The notes beneath the pieces were generated by a model. The model was not told where the DNA came from and made no database searches. It worked only from the letters and a program-made list of their open reading frames with translations. The position numbers and the translations under genes are program-made. From DTU052 sp050951725 (GTDB lineage Bacteria > Bacillota > Syntrophomonadia > Syntrophomonadales > DTU052), in assembly GCA_050951725.1 (NCBI GenBank), contig JBMNJO010000015.1:1-64000 (forward strand): a stretch of DNA of 64,000 bases. Direction: 5' to 3'. Below are positions 16,363 through 25,510 of the stretch, piece by piece; within the stretch, counting starts at the first letter, position 1; every line of letters starts with the position of its first letter.

Positions 16363-19220
16363 CTTCCTGTCCTGGCCTTTCGCTTTGGATTTTTGGGCAG
16401 GTCCATAACTTCCCGCAGATACTGCCCGGTGTAGGATGCCGGAACCCGGCAGATCTCCTCCGGAGTACCGGTTGCTACCACAGATCCCCCGGCGTCTCCG
16501 CCCTCGGGGCCCAGGTCGATCAGGTAATCGGCTGACTTTATAATATCCAGGTTGTGCTCGATGACCAGAACCGTGTTTCCGGCATCAACCAGACGGTTCA
16601 ATACCCCCAGGAGATGGCGCACATCCTCCTTGTGCAGACCGGTGGTCGGCTCATCCAGTATATACAGGGTCTTGCCGGTGGCCCGTTTGGACAACTCGGT
16701 AGCCAGCTTCACCCGCTGCGCCTCACCCCCGGACAGGGTTGGGGCCGGCTGGCCGAGGGTCATATAACCCAGGCCGACGTCCTCCAGGAGCTGCAGACGG
16801 CGGTGTATCCGGGAAACGGGTTCAAAGAATTCCACCGCTTCGCTGACCGTCATGGCCAGAATATCCGCTATGTTCTTGCCCTTGTATCTTACTTCCAGGG
16901 TCTCCCGGTTGTAGCGGGTTCCCTTACAGACCTCACAGGGGATGTATACATCAGGCAGAAAGTGCATCTCGATCTTGATGATACCATCACCGGAACAGGC
17001 CTCACACCGGCCTCCCCGCACATTGAAGCTGAACCGTCCTGGTTTGTAACCGCGAACCCGGGCCTCGGCAGTGCCGGCTAACAGTTCCCGGATGCCGTCC
17101 ATGGCCCCGGTGTAGGTAGCCGGATTGGAGCGCGGGGTACGCCCGATCGGTGACTGGTCAATGTTGACCACCTTATCGATCAGGTCCATGCCCTGAATCT
17201 CCCGGTGCTGACCGGGCCGCATACGGCTCCCGTGCAGGTACTGCATCAGCCGGGGGTAGATTATATCCTCCACCAGGGTACTCTTTCCTGAACCTGACAC
17301 CCCGGTGACACAGGTCAGGGTCCCCAGTGGTATTCGTACATCTATGTCCTTCAGATTGTGCTGTTTGGCTCCCTTGACCTTCAGGAAGGAACGGTTTCCT
17401 TTTCTTCGGACCTCCGGCACCGGTATGGATCTTGCGCCGGACAGGTACTGTCCGGTCAGGCTCTCCTCGGAGCGCATAATATCTTCGAGTTTTCCCTGGC
17501 CCACTACCCGTCCGCCGTGTACACCCGCACCGGGTCCGATATCCAGGATATGATCAGCCCGGCGCATGGCATCCTCGTCATGTTCCACCACGATAACCGT
17601 ATTGCCCAGATCACGCAGCCGTTCCAGGGTAGCCAGCAAACGGTTGTTGTCCCGCGGGTGCAGGCCGACACTGGGTTCGTCCAGGACATACAAGACCCCC
17701 ATCAGCCCGGACCCCACCTGGGTTGCCAGGCGGATGCGCTGGGCCTCGCCTCCGGACAGGGACCCCGCCGCCCGGTCCAGGGTCAGGTAGTCCAGACCCA
17801 CATCGACCAGGAACAACAGCCGCATCCGGATCTCTTTTATTATCTGGCGGGCAATGTAAGCTTCCCGCTCCGTAAAATCTACATTCTCGATAAATGTCAT
17901 AGCCTGGGCCACCGACTTGCGGGTGAAACTGGTGATGGACTCGCCTCCCACCAGAATACTCAGGACCTCCTTCTTCAGGCGCTCCCCCTCACACTGGGTA
18001 CAGGGACTGCTGGACATATACTTCTCCAGTTCATCCCGGATGGCGTCCGATTGAGACTCCTGGTAACGGCGGGAAAGGTTGTTGACAACCCCCTCATATT
18101 TGGCATAAAAGTTATGATGCAATCCATCGTGGTTAACGAAACTGATAGGCAGTTTCTCCCCGCCATTGCCATAGAGAATCATATGGTAATGCTTTGGATC
18201 GAGGTCCTTGAGCGGGACATCCCTGGGTATCCCGTATCTCTCAGCCATGGCAAACAGGACCGCATTGTAATACATTGAGAGGTTATGGCCCCAGGGGATA
18301 ACCGCACCTTCATCGAGGGACAATTCCCGGTCAACCACCAAGGCCGGGTCTATTTCGTGTTTAAAGCCCAGTCCATCACAGCCGGGACAGGCGCCGTACG
18401 GGCTGTTGAATGAGAACATGCGGGGAGTTATCTCCGGCAGGCTGAACCCGCATTCCGGACAGGCAAAGTTCTCACTGTAGAGCACCTCCCGGTTCCCGCC
18501 GTCCTCCAGGTACTGAATTATGGTCAATCCGTCGGCCTTCTCAAACGCCAGTTCCAGGGCCTCCGCCAGACGGCTTCTGATTTCCGGTTTCAAAACCAGG
18601 CGGTCCACTACCGCCAGGATATCATGTTTGCGGTTCTTTTCCAGGGTGATCTCCTCGTCCGAGGTATATTCCACCCCATCTATCACTACCCGCACAAACC
18701 CTTCCTTGAACAGCCCCTGCAAGACCTTCTGGTGCTCACCTTTCCTGCCTCTGACAACGGGAGCCAGGACCTTGAACCTGGTGCCCGCGGGCTGATTCAT
18801 GACCTGGTCTACAATCTGATCCACGGTCTGCCGGGTAATCGGCCGTCCGCAATTGGGGCAGTGGGGTCGTCCCACCCGGGCGTATAACAGCCGCAGGTAG
18901 TCATAGATCTCGGTCACTGTTCCCACGGTGGAACGCGGGTTGTTGGAGGCCGCCTTCTGATCGATGGAAATGGAAGGCGACAGCCCTTCGATGTAGTCCA
19001 CATCCGGCTTCTCCATCTGGCCCAGGAACTGCCGGGCATAGGTGGAGAGAGACTCCACATAGCGGCGCTGGCCTTCCGCGTAGATGGTATCGAAGGCCAG
19101 GCTGGATTTCCCTGATCCTGACACCCCGGTAAACACCACCAACTGGTCGCGGGGTATCGCCACATCTATATTTTTCAGGTTGTGCTCACGCGCACCCTTG
19201 ATAAAAATCCGGTTTTTCAT
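16359..19220 (-). CDS. uvrA: Excinuclease ABC subunit A
   Basis: This is the 953-residue DNA-damage sensor ATPase. It has two ABC ATPase halves with Walker A motifs GVSGSGKSSLAF (residues about 32-43) and GVSGSGKSTLVEDI, two ABC signatures (LSGGEAQRI and LSGGEAQRV), and zinc modules with CxxC pairs (CPECGF, CPGCDG, CEACSGDG, CEVCKG). ATG at 19220 was chosen because it gives the usual MKNRIFIKGAREHNLKN start with AGAGG upstream; an in-frame start at 19259 adds 13 unrelated residues. Confidence 0.97.
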   Translation of the reverse strand: MKNRIFIKGAREHNLKNIDVAIPRDQLVVFTGVSGSGKSSLAFDTIYAEGQRRYVESLSTYARQFLGQMEKPDVDYIEGLSPSISIDQKAASNNPRSTVGTVTEIYDYLRLLYARVGRPHCPNCGRPITRQTVDQIVDQVMNQPAGTRFKVLAPVVRGRKGEHQKVLQGLFKEGFVRVVIDGVEYTSDEEITLEKNRKHDILAVVDRLVLKPEIRSRLAEALELAFEKADGLTIIQYLEDGGNREVLYSENFACPECGFSLPEITPRMFSFNSPYGACPGCDGLGFKHEIDPALVVDRELSLDEGAVIPWGHNLSMYYNAVLFAMAERYGIPRDVPLKDLDPKHYHMILYGNGGEKLPISFVNHDGLHHNFYAKYEGVVNNLSRRYQESQSDAIRDELEKYMSSSPCTQCEGERLKKEVLSILVGGESITSFTRKSVAQAMTFIENVDFTEREAYIARQIIKEIRMRLLFLVDVGLDYLTLDRAAGSLSGGEAQRIRLATQVGSGLMGVLYVLDEPSVGLHPRDNNRLLATLERLRDLGNTVIVVEHDEDAMRRADHILDIGPGAGVHGGRVVGQGKLEDIMRSEESLTGQYLSGARSIPVPEVRRKGNRSFLKVKGAKQHNLKDIDVRIPLGTLTCVTGVSGSGKSTLVEDIIYPRLMQYLHGSRMRPGQHREIQGMDLIDKVVNIDQSPIGRTPRSNPATYTGAMDGIRELLAGTAEARVRGYKPGRFSFNVRGGRCEACSGDGIIKIEMHFLPDVYIPCEVCKGTRYNRETLEVRYKGKNIADILAMTVSEAVEFFEPVSRIHRRLQLLEDVGLGYMTLGQPAPTLSGGEAQRVKLATELSKRATGKTLYILDEPTTGLHKEDVRHLLGVLNRLVDAGNTVLVIEHNLDIIKSADYLIDLGPEGGDAGGSVVATGTPEEICRVPASYTGQYLREVMDLPKNPKRKARTGS

Positions 19221-19330
19221 ATCCTTACCTCTCCGCCTCAGTTTGGTCGCGGCACACACAAGTTGGAAACCAAGCGGTTGTCCCAGACCCGGATTATGGC
19301 CTCGACCGGAATCATCCTCTGCCCCTGGTT

Positions 19331-21349
19331 TTATGACCTGGGCAGACCAGTTTTCTTTCTTGCATTGACCCGTGATGAACGCGGCTTCTTGGCGGTTATC
19401 TCCTTGATCATATCCCGCAGCTGGGCGGCTTTCTCGAAATTTAACTCATCAGCCGCCTTTTTCATGTCCTTCTCTATTTCCGCTACCAATCGGCGTTTTT
19501 CATCACGCGGTAGATCCGCAAAGAACGGGTTGTAGGCTGTTTCCTCCTCAGCAATAGTCGCCTCCACCCGGTCGCGGATGCTCTTTTCCACCGACCGCGG
19601 CACAATATTATGCTCCTGGTTGTACTTGAGCTGAATCTGGCGGCGGCGTTCGGTCTCATCGATGGCCGTCTTCATGGAGGGGGTTATGGTGTCGGCATAC
19701 ATCAAAACCCTGCCCTCCAGGTTACGGGCGGCTCTGCCCACCGTCTGGATCAGAGAGCGTCCGGAGCGGAGAAAACCTTCCTTGTCAGCATCCAGTATCG
19801 CTACCAGGCTCACCTCAGGGAGGTCCAGCCCCTCCCTGAGGAGGTTGATCCCCACCAGGACATCAAACTCGCCCAGCCTTAGATCGCGCAGGATCTCCAA
19901 CCGCTGCAGGGCCTCCACGTCGCTGTGCAGGTAACGGACCCGCACCCCGGCCTTCGTGAGGTAATCAGTCAGGTCCTCCGCCATCCTTTTGGTTAGGGTG
20001 GTGACCAGGACCCGCTGTTCGCGTTCAACCACCTTCCTGACCTCGTCCAGGAGGTCATCGATCTGGTTGGTGGTTGGCCGCACCTGGATCTCCGGATCAA
20101 TCAGGCCCGTGGGACGGATAAGCTGCTCCACCACCTGTTCCGACTTCTCCAGCTCATAGGGGCCCGGGGTAGCGCTGGTGAATATGACCTGTCCAATCTT
20201 GGTCTCGAACTCCCCGAATCTCAAGGGGCGGTTATCCAGGGCCGAAGGCAGGCGGAATCCGAAATCCACCAGGTTCTTCTTCCGGGAGTAGTCCCCCTCA
20301 AACATACCCCGCACCTGGGGCACACCTACATGAGACTCATCCATAAACAGTATAAAGTCAGAAGGGAAAAAATCAATCAGGGTATAGGGCGGCTCACCGG
20401 GCGCCCTTCCCGTGATATAACGTGAGTAGTTTTCAATACCCTTGCAGAACCCGATCTCCCGTATCATCTCCAGGTCATAACGGGTCCGCTGCTCAATACG
20501 CTGGGCCTCCAGGAGTTTCCCCTGGGATTTGAATTGCGCCGCCTGGATAGCCAGCTCCTCCTCAATCTCATAAGCGGCCTCCAGCATCCGCTCCCGGGAG
20601 GTTATATAATGGGAGGCCGGCATGATCAGAACATGATTGCGGCGTCCCATAATCTCGCCCGTAAGGGCGTTAAACTCCAGAATCCGATCGATTTCATCCC
20701 CGAAAAACTCGATCCGGATCGCATTCTCCCCCGACTGAATCGGGAAGACCTCTACCACATCTCCGCGGGCCCGAAACTTGCCCCGGGAGAAATCGATGTC
20801 ATTGCGTTCATAGTGCCTCTCCACCAGGGAGCGCAGGAACCCGTCCCGCGACAGAGTGTTCCCGGGACGGAGGGACAGTACCATTCCCGAATAGTCCTCG
20901 GGCGAACCCAGGCCGTAGATGCAGGATACGCTGGCGACAATGATCACATCCCGCCGCTCCAAGAGGGCGGAAGTGGCCGAGTGGCGCAGCTTGTCTATCT
21001 CATCGTTGACCGACGAATCCTTTTCTATATACAGGTCGGTCTGGGGGACATAGGCCTCTGGCTGGTAATAATCATAATAGCTGATGAAGTACTCCACCGC
21101 GTTCTCCGGAAAGAACTCCTTGAACTCCGAGTACAGCTGTCCGGCCAGGGTCTTATTGGGTGCCATCACCAGGGCCGGCCTCTGCACCCGGTTTATGATC
21201 TGCGCCATGCTGAAGGTCTTACCCGATCCGGTAACCCCGAGCAGGGTCTGGTACTTGTACCCCTTCTCCAGTCCCTGCGCCAGCCGCTCAATGGCCTGGG
21301 GCTGGTCCCCGGTGGGGACATATTCTGATTTGAGCTTAAACCGGTTCAT
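19331..21349 (-). CDS. uvrB: Excinuclease ABC subunit B
   Basis: This 672-residue helicase-like protein verifies damage handed over by UvrA. It has Walker A GVTGSGKTFSMA near residue 40, the beta-hairpin region YYDYYQPEAYVP, the DESHVGVPQVRGM motif, GRAARNLEGRVLMYAD (motif VI region), and a C-terminal UVR domain that recruits UvrC. ATG at 21349 with AGGAGG five bases upstream is preferred over GTG at 21352. The gene lies about 110 bases from uvrA. Confidence 0.97.
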   Translation of the reverse strand: MNRFKLKSEYVPTGDQPQAIERLAQGLEKGYKYQTLLGVTGSGKTFSMAQIINRVQRPALVMAPNKTLAGQLYSEFKEFFPENAVEYFISYYDYYQPEAYVPQTDLYIEKDSSVNDEIDKLRHSATSALLERRDVIIVASVSCIYGLGSPEDYSGMVLSLRPGNTLSRDGFLRSLVERHYERNDIDFSRGKFRARGDVVEVFPIQSGENAIRIEFFGDEIDRILEFNALTGEIMGRRNHVLIMPASHYITSRERMLEAAYEIEEELAIQAAQFKSQGKLLEAQRIEQRTRYDLEMIREIGFCKGIENYSRYITGRAPGEPPYTLIDFFPSDFILFMDESHVGVPQVRGMFEGDYSRKKNLVDFGFRLPSALDNRPLRFGEFETKIGQVIFTSATPGPYELEKSEQVVEQLIRPTGLIDPEIQVRPTTNQIDDLLDEVRKVVEREQRVLVTTLTKRMAEDLTDYLTKAGVRVRYLHSDVEALQRLEILRDLRLGEFDVLVGINLLREGLDLPEVSLVAILDADKEGFLRSGRSLIQTVGRAARNLEGRVLMYADTITPSMKTAIDETERRRQIQLKYNQEHNIVPRSVEKSIRDRVEATIAEEETAYNPFFADLPRDEKRRLVAEIEKDMKKAADELNFEKAAQLRDMIKEITAKKPRSSRVNARKKTGLPRS

Positions 21350-21464
21350 CACGACCTCCTGCTATTTAATCAAACAGTTGTTCTTCAAGAACATTATACC
21401 CTACACGCGCAACCCTTCAGAATACTGATAAAGGGTAAACGAAACACCAGTTAAAGGCCGGGAA

Positions 21465-21533
21465 ATAAAAAGCAGAGAGCGGTGCCGGCTGTAAACCTTT
21501 TAATGTCCATTAACCACCAGCCAAAACACCGCT
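21465..21533 (-). terminator. Terminator after the double P-loop ATPase gene
   Basis: AGCGGTG...GGCTG pairs with CAGCC...CACCGCT across a roughly 26-base loop, and on the minus strand is followed by CTCTGCTTTTTATTT. A second hairpin (TTCTGCGAA with its complement, about 21538-21562) lies between it and the gene. Together they separate the ATPase unit from uvrB. Confidence 0.6.
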
Positions 21534-21586
21534 GTCTTTCTGCGAAGTTTTCTTTCGCAGAATCCATCTCCTTTATTTGTTACCTC

Positions 21587-22651
21587 TCATTCCATCTGCA
21601 GGATCTCCTTGATCAATTCTTCCCGGCGTGCATCGACCTGCTCAAATCTCATGGCTTTGGTAAAAAGTTTGCTGAGCTTTTTCTCCACCTGGCGGGCTCT
21701 GGTCAGTCCCTGGACCGCCTGGTAAACCCGGTTGGAGACCAGCCGTTCCGTCTCATTGATCACCGGCTGGTTTATCGAATCATAATCATCCCAGCACTCC
21801 GTCAGATTGATGTGAGTGTCTCCCGGCCGGTTGGCAACCCGGACGATATCGCCATCGACTATCGCGATTTCGAGGCTCTGCAGGACCACCATCTCCAGGA
21901 GGTCCGGGTCCAGGCCGCTGTGATAGAAGGCGACCTTATGGCCCTGGGCCAGAGCCTCCTCCCCGATGCGGCGCATTACCCAGGACTTGCCGCTCCCCGG
22001 AGGGCCCTGCAGTATATAGCGCTGGGTGCAGTCCCTGGTTATATCCTCAAAGAAATCGACCACCCCCTCGGAGGTGATGGCCCGGGCGAAGTAGTGGGTG
22101 GCCTGTTCCCCCTCGCCCAGTACAGTGGCGATCAGCTGCTGACTTAAGGCCTGAAGTTTGCCGGGATTGAGCAGTCTTTCATAATTGTCGGACAGCTGCT
22201 TGTGACCCTCTCTTGCCACCTCCAGGCTGGATTTGACCACGCCCATAATGGACTCAAGCTGGTCAGTCAGAGTTGCAATCTCCGACTGAGAACCTGCCAG
22301 TTCCCCCGAGTTGTAATAATCCCGCAGGTCAATACTGTGGATCATGATCCCCGGATGGTTTTCGATCTTGGTACTGCCGGTCGCATCTCCGCTTATAACC
22401 ACCGTTTTGAGCTGTTGAAGATAAACCCCGTCTATATAGGAAGCATCGAGAGGCGAAGGCCAGAACTGCACCCGGTAGCCTCGTTCGGCCAGACTCAGCC
22501 CGATGCTTCTGATAAAGGTCGAACGCCCGCTGCCCGGGGCCCCCTGGAGAATTATCACCCTCTCGATCCTGCTGAGGAGAGCCGGAAGGTAGGAATAATA
22601 GCCCTGTGCAGTAAAGCCGCTGGTAAATACGTATTCGATCCGGTTTTTCAC
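21587..22651 (-). CDS. Tandem P-loop ATPase of unknown function (PRK06851-like)
   Basis: This protein of about 354 residues has two P-loop modules: Walker A GAPGSGRST near residue 37 and GPPGSGKS near residue 230. Each is followed by a similar pattern (LDASYIDGVYLQQLKTVVISGD and DPDLLEMVVLQSLEIAIVDGD, differing in detail), which indicates internal duplication. The protein resembles a Firmicute family of unknown function. GTG at 22651 with AAGGGGGA upstream is the likely start; longer starts run into the palindromic repeats. It lies between the MinJ-like gene and uvrB. Confidence 0.7.
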   Translation of the reverse strand: MKNRIEYVFTSGFTAQGYYSYLPALLSRIERVIILQGAPGSGRSTFIRSIGLSLAERGYRVQFWPSPLDASYIDGVYLQQLKTVVISGDATGSTKIENHPGIMIHSIDLRDYYNSGELAGSQSEIATLTDQLESIMGVVKSSLEVAREGHKQLSDNYERLLNPGKLQALSQQLIATVLGEGEQATHYFARAITSEGVVDFFEDITRDCTQRYILQGPPGSGKSWVMRRIGEEALAQGHKVAFYHSGLDPDLLEMVVLQSLEIAIVDGDIVRVANRPGDTHINLTECWDDYDSINQPVINETERLVSNRVYQAVQGLTRARQVEKKLSKLFTKAMRFEQVDARREELIKEILQME

Positions 22652-22721
22652 CCGAAATCCCCCTTTCCCCTGCATTAAGATATGCGAAAAGTGAACAAAG
22701 GGTGAACACTGCATCACGGAT

Positions 22722-22782
22722 TGCATCATGGGGACAGTCCCCGTGATGCAAAATGCATCGTGGGGACTGTCCCCATGATGCA
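22722..22782. repeat. Tandem pair of family A palindromes
   Basis: Two 29-bp palindromes lie at 22722-22750 and 22754-22782, each a variant of TGCATCATGGGGAC plus complement. Each copy has one arm carrying a CGTG for CATG change, so each is imperfect but the pair is mutually complementary. They sit between the MinJ-like gene and the ATPase start. Confidence 0.85.
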
Positions 22783-22785
22783 TTC

Positions 22786-24006
22786 TTAGAGTTTTTTGAG
22801 TCTAAGGAGGAGGGACATGAGTAAACCGGGGGCCGGGGGTGCGTTATCCCCTGCGGTTTGACGGGTGGGATCGGGAACCGGGATTATGCCCAGGTTATCG
22901 TAGTTTCGATTCCAGGTGGATAACTTCAGGCGCTGCTCCCCTCGGAGGATGGTCATGGTTATCCATGGCCCCGAATAATCGATGCCCGGGATCAGGTCAG
23001 CAGGACTTCCGACCATATTCCCGTTCAGTTCGATAATAATGTCCCGGCTGCGAACCCCGGCCTGCTGGGCTGGTGAACCGTAGACAACATCGAGCACCAT
23101 CAACCCGTGAGCGGGCGGGGTGTAAATCGGGGTTCGAAGTCGTTCCGAGCGCCAGGCAATGGCGATAACCAGTTCATGCCCCAGGGGACCAAACAGAGCT
23201 GCCAGGAAGAGTAAAGAAGGGTAATATGATCCCAGAACCGACAGGCCCAGCAGGATTACGCTGAACAGGGCCAGGTTCAGGGCTGACCTTCGTGATCTGT
23301 GAACTGGCAGTGCGGTGGTGGCGACCTCCCCATAGCCCAGGATAGCCATCACCGGTACCAGGCTGAAAACAATTCCATCATAGAACTCAGGGTTATTCAG
23401 AAGCGGCCACCAGTTGTCGGTCACAGATGGAACCGAGACCATGCTGGTACTCATTACCGCTACCAGAGGTATGGGCCAGAACTTCTGCAGATTGAAACCC
23501 CCCACCATCTTCTGGCCCGGGCCGCGGAAATAGACGGGGATTGGATCAAGGTATCCGGTGAAAAAAATAAGGAGCGACTCCACCATATGCAGGATAGCCA
23601 CCAGCCCCATGACATGTGCCACTTGGATCTGGGGGAATCCCGTGACTATGCTGAGAATTGACAGCAGCCCTCCGGCGTAGGCAAAACAGAGGAAGCGGGG
23701 GTGAATCATCATCAGAAGGAGGGCAACTATAAACAGGTATATCAGTCCCAACCCCGCCATATCGATACCGAAAAGGATCAGGAGGACACTCCCCAGAAAT
23801 CCCCCCAGAATTCCCGCCAGGGTAGCAATTAGGGTTGAATGCAGATACCGGCGGTTGTGCCGGGTCAGACCGGCGGTAAGCTGCCCCTGCTGCATCCTCT
23901 TGTATTGCCAGCCAATAAAGATTATCAGGAGCAAATACAATGGCGAGAGCAATGCCGCCAGGTACTTCCTGGCAATTTCACCCAACAACGGAATTAATAA
24001 TTCCAT
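22786..24006 (-). CDS. Polytopic membrane protein with C-terminal PDZ domain (MinJ-like)
   Basis: This 406-residue protein has an N-terminal block of about eight membrane helices (residues about 10-280) and a C-terminal PDZ domain (about 300-375, GSPAQQAGVRSRDIIIELNG). It directly follows ctpB and precedes the uvrBA region, exactly where B. subtilis carries minJ. MinJ bridges DivIVA and MinD at poles and division sites. The equivalence rests on architecture and position, not on clear sequence identity. Confidence 0.7.
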   Translation of the reverse strand: MELLIPLLGEIARKYLAALLSPLYLLLIIFIGWQYKRMQQGQLTAGLTRHNRRYLHSTLIATLAGILGGFLGSVLLILFGIDMAGLGLIYLFIVALLLMMIHPRFLCFAYAGGLLSILSIVTGFPQIQVAHVMGLVAILHMVESLLIFFTGYLDPIPVYFRGPGQKMVGGFNLQKFWPIPLVAVMSTSMVSVPSVTDNWWPLLNNPEFYDGIVFSLVPVMAILGYGEVATTALPVHRSRRSALNLALFSVILLGLSVLGSYYPSLLFLAALFGPLGHELVIAIAWRSERLRTPIYTPPAHGLMVLDVVYGSPAQQAGVRSRDIIIELNGNMVGSPADLIPGIDYSGPWITMTILRGEQRLKLSTWNRNYDNLGIIPVPDPTRQTAGDNAPPAPGLLMSLLLRLKKL

Positions 24007-24017
24007 ACAAGGTTACC

Positions 24018-25184
24018 CTATTCTTTGATTTTGGCCTTCAAAATCTCCAATGCCTTCTCCATCTGCAGATCTGACCTGGTGTTTTCGGGGTTTTTCACCA
24101 CATAATCCGGTATAATTCCGATCTTGTCTATATCGATGTCGTTGGGGGTATAGTATTTGTCGGTGGTCAACAATAGAGCATCCCCACCGCGCAGCGGGTA
24201 CACTGTCTGGACCCGGCCCTTGCCGTAGGATTTTTCCCCCACCAAGACCGCCACCTTGTGGTCCTTCAAAGCCCCTGCCAGAATCTCCGAGGAACTGGCG
24301 GATCCCCGGTTTATCAGGACTACCATTGGCATATCCAACCCACCGGAAGAGGCCTCATATACCCGGGCATTACGATCGCGGTTAACGATTTTGACTATGT
24401 CCCCCTGGTGAAGGATGAGGTCGGCGATTTGTACCACGGAATTAAAGTCTCCCCCCGGGTTTGCCCGCAGGTCGATTATGAGTCCCTTGACACCTTTTTC
24501 AATTAATGAGTTCAGGTGCTCGGTGAACTCCTCGGGTGTATTCATGGTAAAATGGCTGATTTGCAAGTAACCGATATCCGGCTCGTTCTTCACTATCTCA
24601 GAACCGACCGAATCAACGGCAATACTCTTTCTTAGCACCTTGAAATCCAGTTCTTTTTTACTGCTCTCCCGGTAAACCGTTATTTCCACCTGGGTACCAG
24701 GTTCACCGCGTATAAGCGCGACCGCATCATCGACGGTTAAACCCTGGGTGGTTTCCCCGTTTATCGCGGTTATCACGTCACCGCTCTTCATTCCGGCCTT
24801 GTCCGCCGGGGAATCCTTGATGGGGGCGATGATCGTAATCCGGTTATTCTCTCCCGCTCCTACCACTATTCCTACACCGTTAAAACTCCCCTGGAGACGG
24901 TTGCCCAACTCCTCATAATCATCCCGAACCATGTAGTTGGAATAAGGATCGCCCAGGGCCTCCACCATGCCTTTTATCGATCCCTGAACCAGAGATGAAG
25001 TGGAAGCGTCCTCCAAGGAGCGGGTTTCAGCCAGCCAGAAAGCCTTAATAAGACTGCCCAGATTGTACTGGTTGGTGGCGATTAGATAGGTGAATCCACC
25101 AAAAAAGACCAGCCCCAAAATCGCAAAGAAATAGACAATTCCCTGAAATACACTTCTATTTCTCAATGTGTCACCGCCGTTCAT
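24018..25184 (-). CDS. ctpB: S41-family carboxy-terminal processing protease
   Basis: This 388-residue protease has an N-terminal membrane anchor (about residues 12-33), a PDZ domain (about 95-175, SPADKAGMKSGDVITAINGE), and the S41 catalytic core with the serine in NRGSASSSEI and the lysine in GEKSYGKGRVQ. CtpB-type enzymes cut signalling substrates, including the SpoIVFA checkpoint in sporulation. It is followed 11 bases on by the MinJ-like gene. ctpA and ctpB paralogues cannot be separated by sequence; position favours ctpB. Confidence 0.9.
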   Translation of the reverse strand: MNGGDTLRNRSVFQGIVYFFAILGLVFFGGFTYLIATNQYNLGSLIKAFWLAETRSLEDASTSSLVQGSIKGMVEALGDPYSNYMVRDDYEELGNRLQGSFNGVGIVVGAGENNRITIIAPIKDSPADKAGMKSGDVITAINGETTQGLTVDDAVALIRGEPGTQVEITVYRESSKKELDFKVLRKSIAVDSVGSEIVKNEPDIGYLQISHFTMNTPEEFTEHLNSLIEKGVKGLIIDLRANPGGDFNSVVQIADLILHQGDIVKIVNRDRNARVYEASSGGLDMPMVVLINRGSASSSEILAGALKDHKVAVLVGEKSYGKGRVQTVYPLRGGDALLLTTDKYYTPNDIDIDKIGIIPDYVVKNPENTRSDLQMEKALEILKAKIKE

Positions 25185-25346
25185 ATATATGTCTATTATC
25201 CAGTCATAGTTAATATGTTACCCGAACAGGTTGGCAGGAACAAGAAATCCATCTCGAACGCCTGAATTCTGTTCACCGGGGAGTACTAGACCGCGACGTA
25301 CCTTACTAGAATTCTGTTCCCGGGGCGAAGTCTATTTCGTCTCCTG

Positions 25347-25410
25347 TTTCGGGGACACCATACTAAATTATTCTGGCCCGCCGAAATAATTTAGTATGGT
25401 GTCCCCGAAA
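25347..25410. repeat. Family B long inverted repeat
   Basis: Two 26-bp perfect arms, starting TTTCGGGGACACCATACT, flank a 12-base loop. It lies in the 326-base gap between ctpB and the M23 gene. The same arm occurs at 54739 and as a fragment at 4219. The remainder of the gap holds only the M23 terminator and a short direct repeat (GAATTCTGTTC at 25264 and 25309). Confidence 0.9.
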
Positions 25411-25452
25411 TTCTACCCTATAGCAGGCGCCCGTACCCAGGCGCACGGCGCG

Positions 25453-25475
25453 AAAAAGGCGAGATTGCTCTCGCC
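25453..25475 (-). terminator. Terminator of the M23 peptidase gene
   Basis: A 7-bp stem GGCGAGA/TCTCGCC with a TTGC loop is followed on the minus strand by TTTTT. Confidence 0.8.
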
Positions 25476-25510
25476 TCTATTTAACCGTATCCACCTGATG
25501 TTACCACATG

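Noticed and set aside
17358..18278. 306-residue plus-strand frame opposite uvrA
   Set aside because: Antisense shadow of a highly conserved gene.
20534..21328. 264-residue plus-strand frame opposite uvrB
   Set aside because: Antisense shadow; uvrB motifs are complete.
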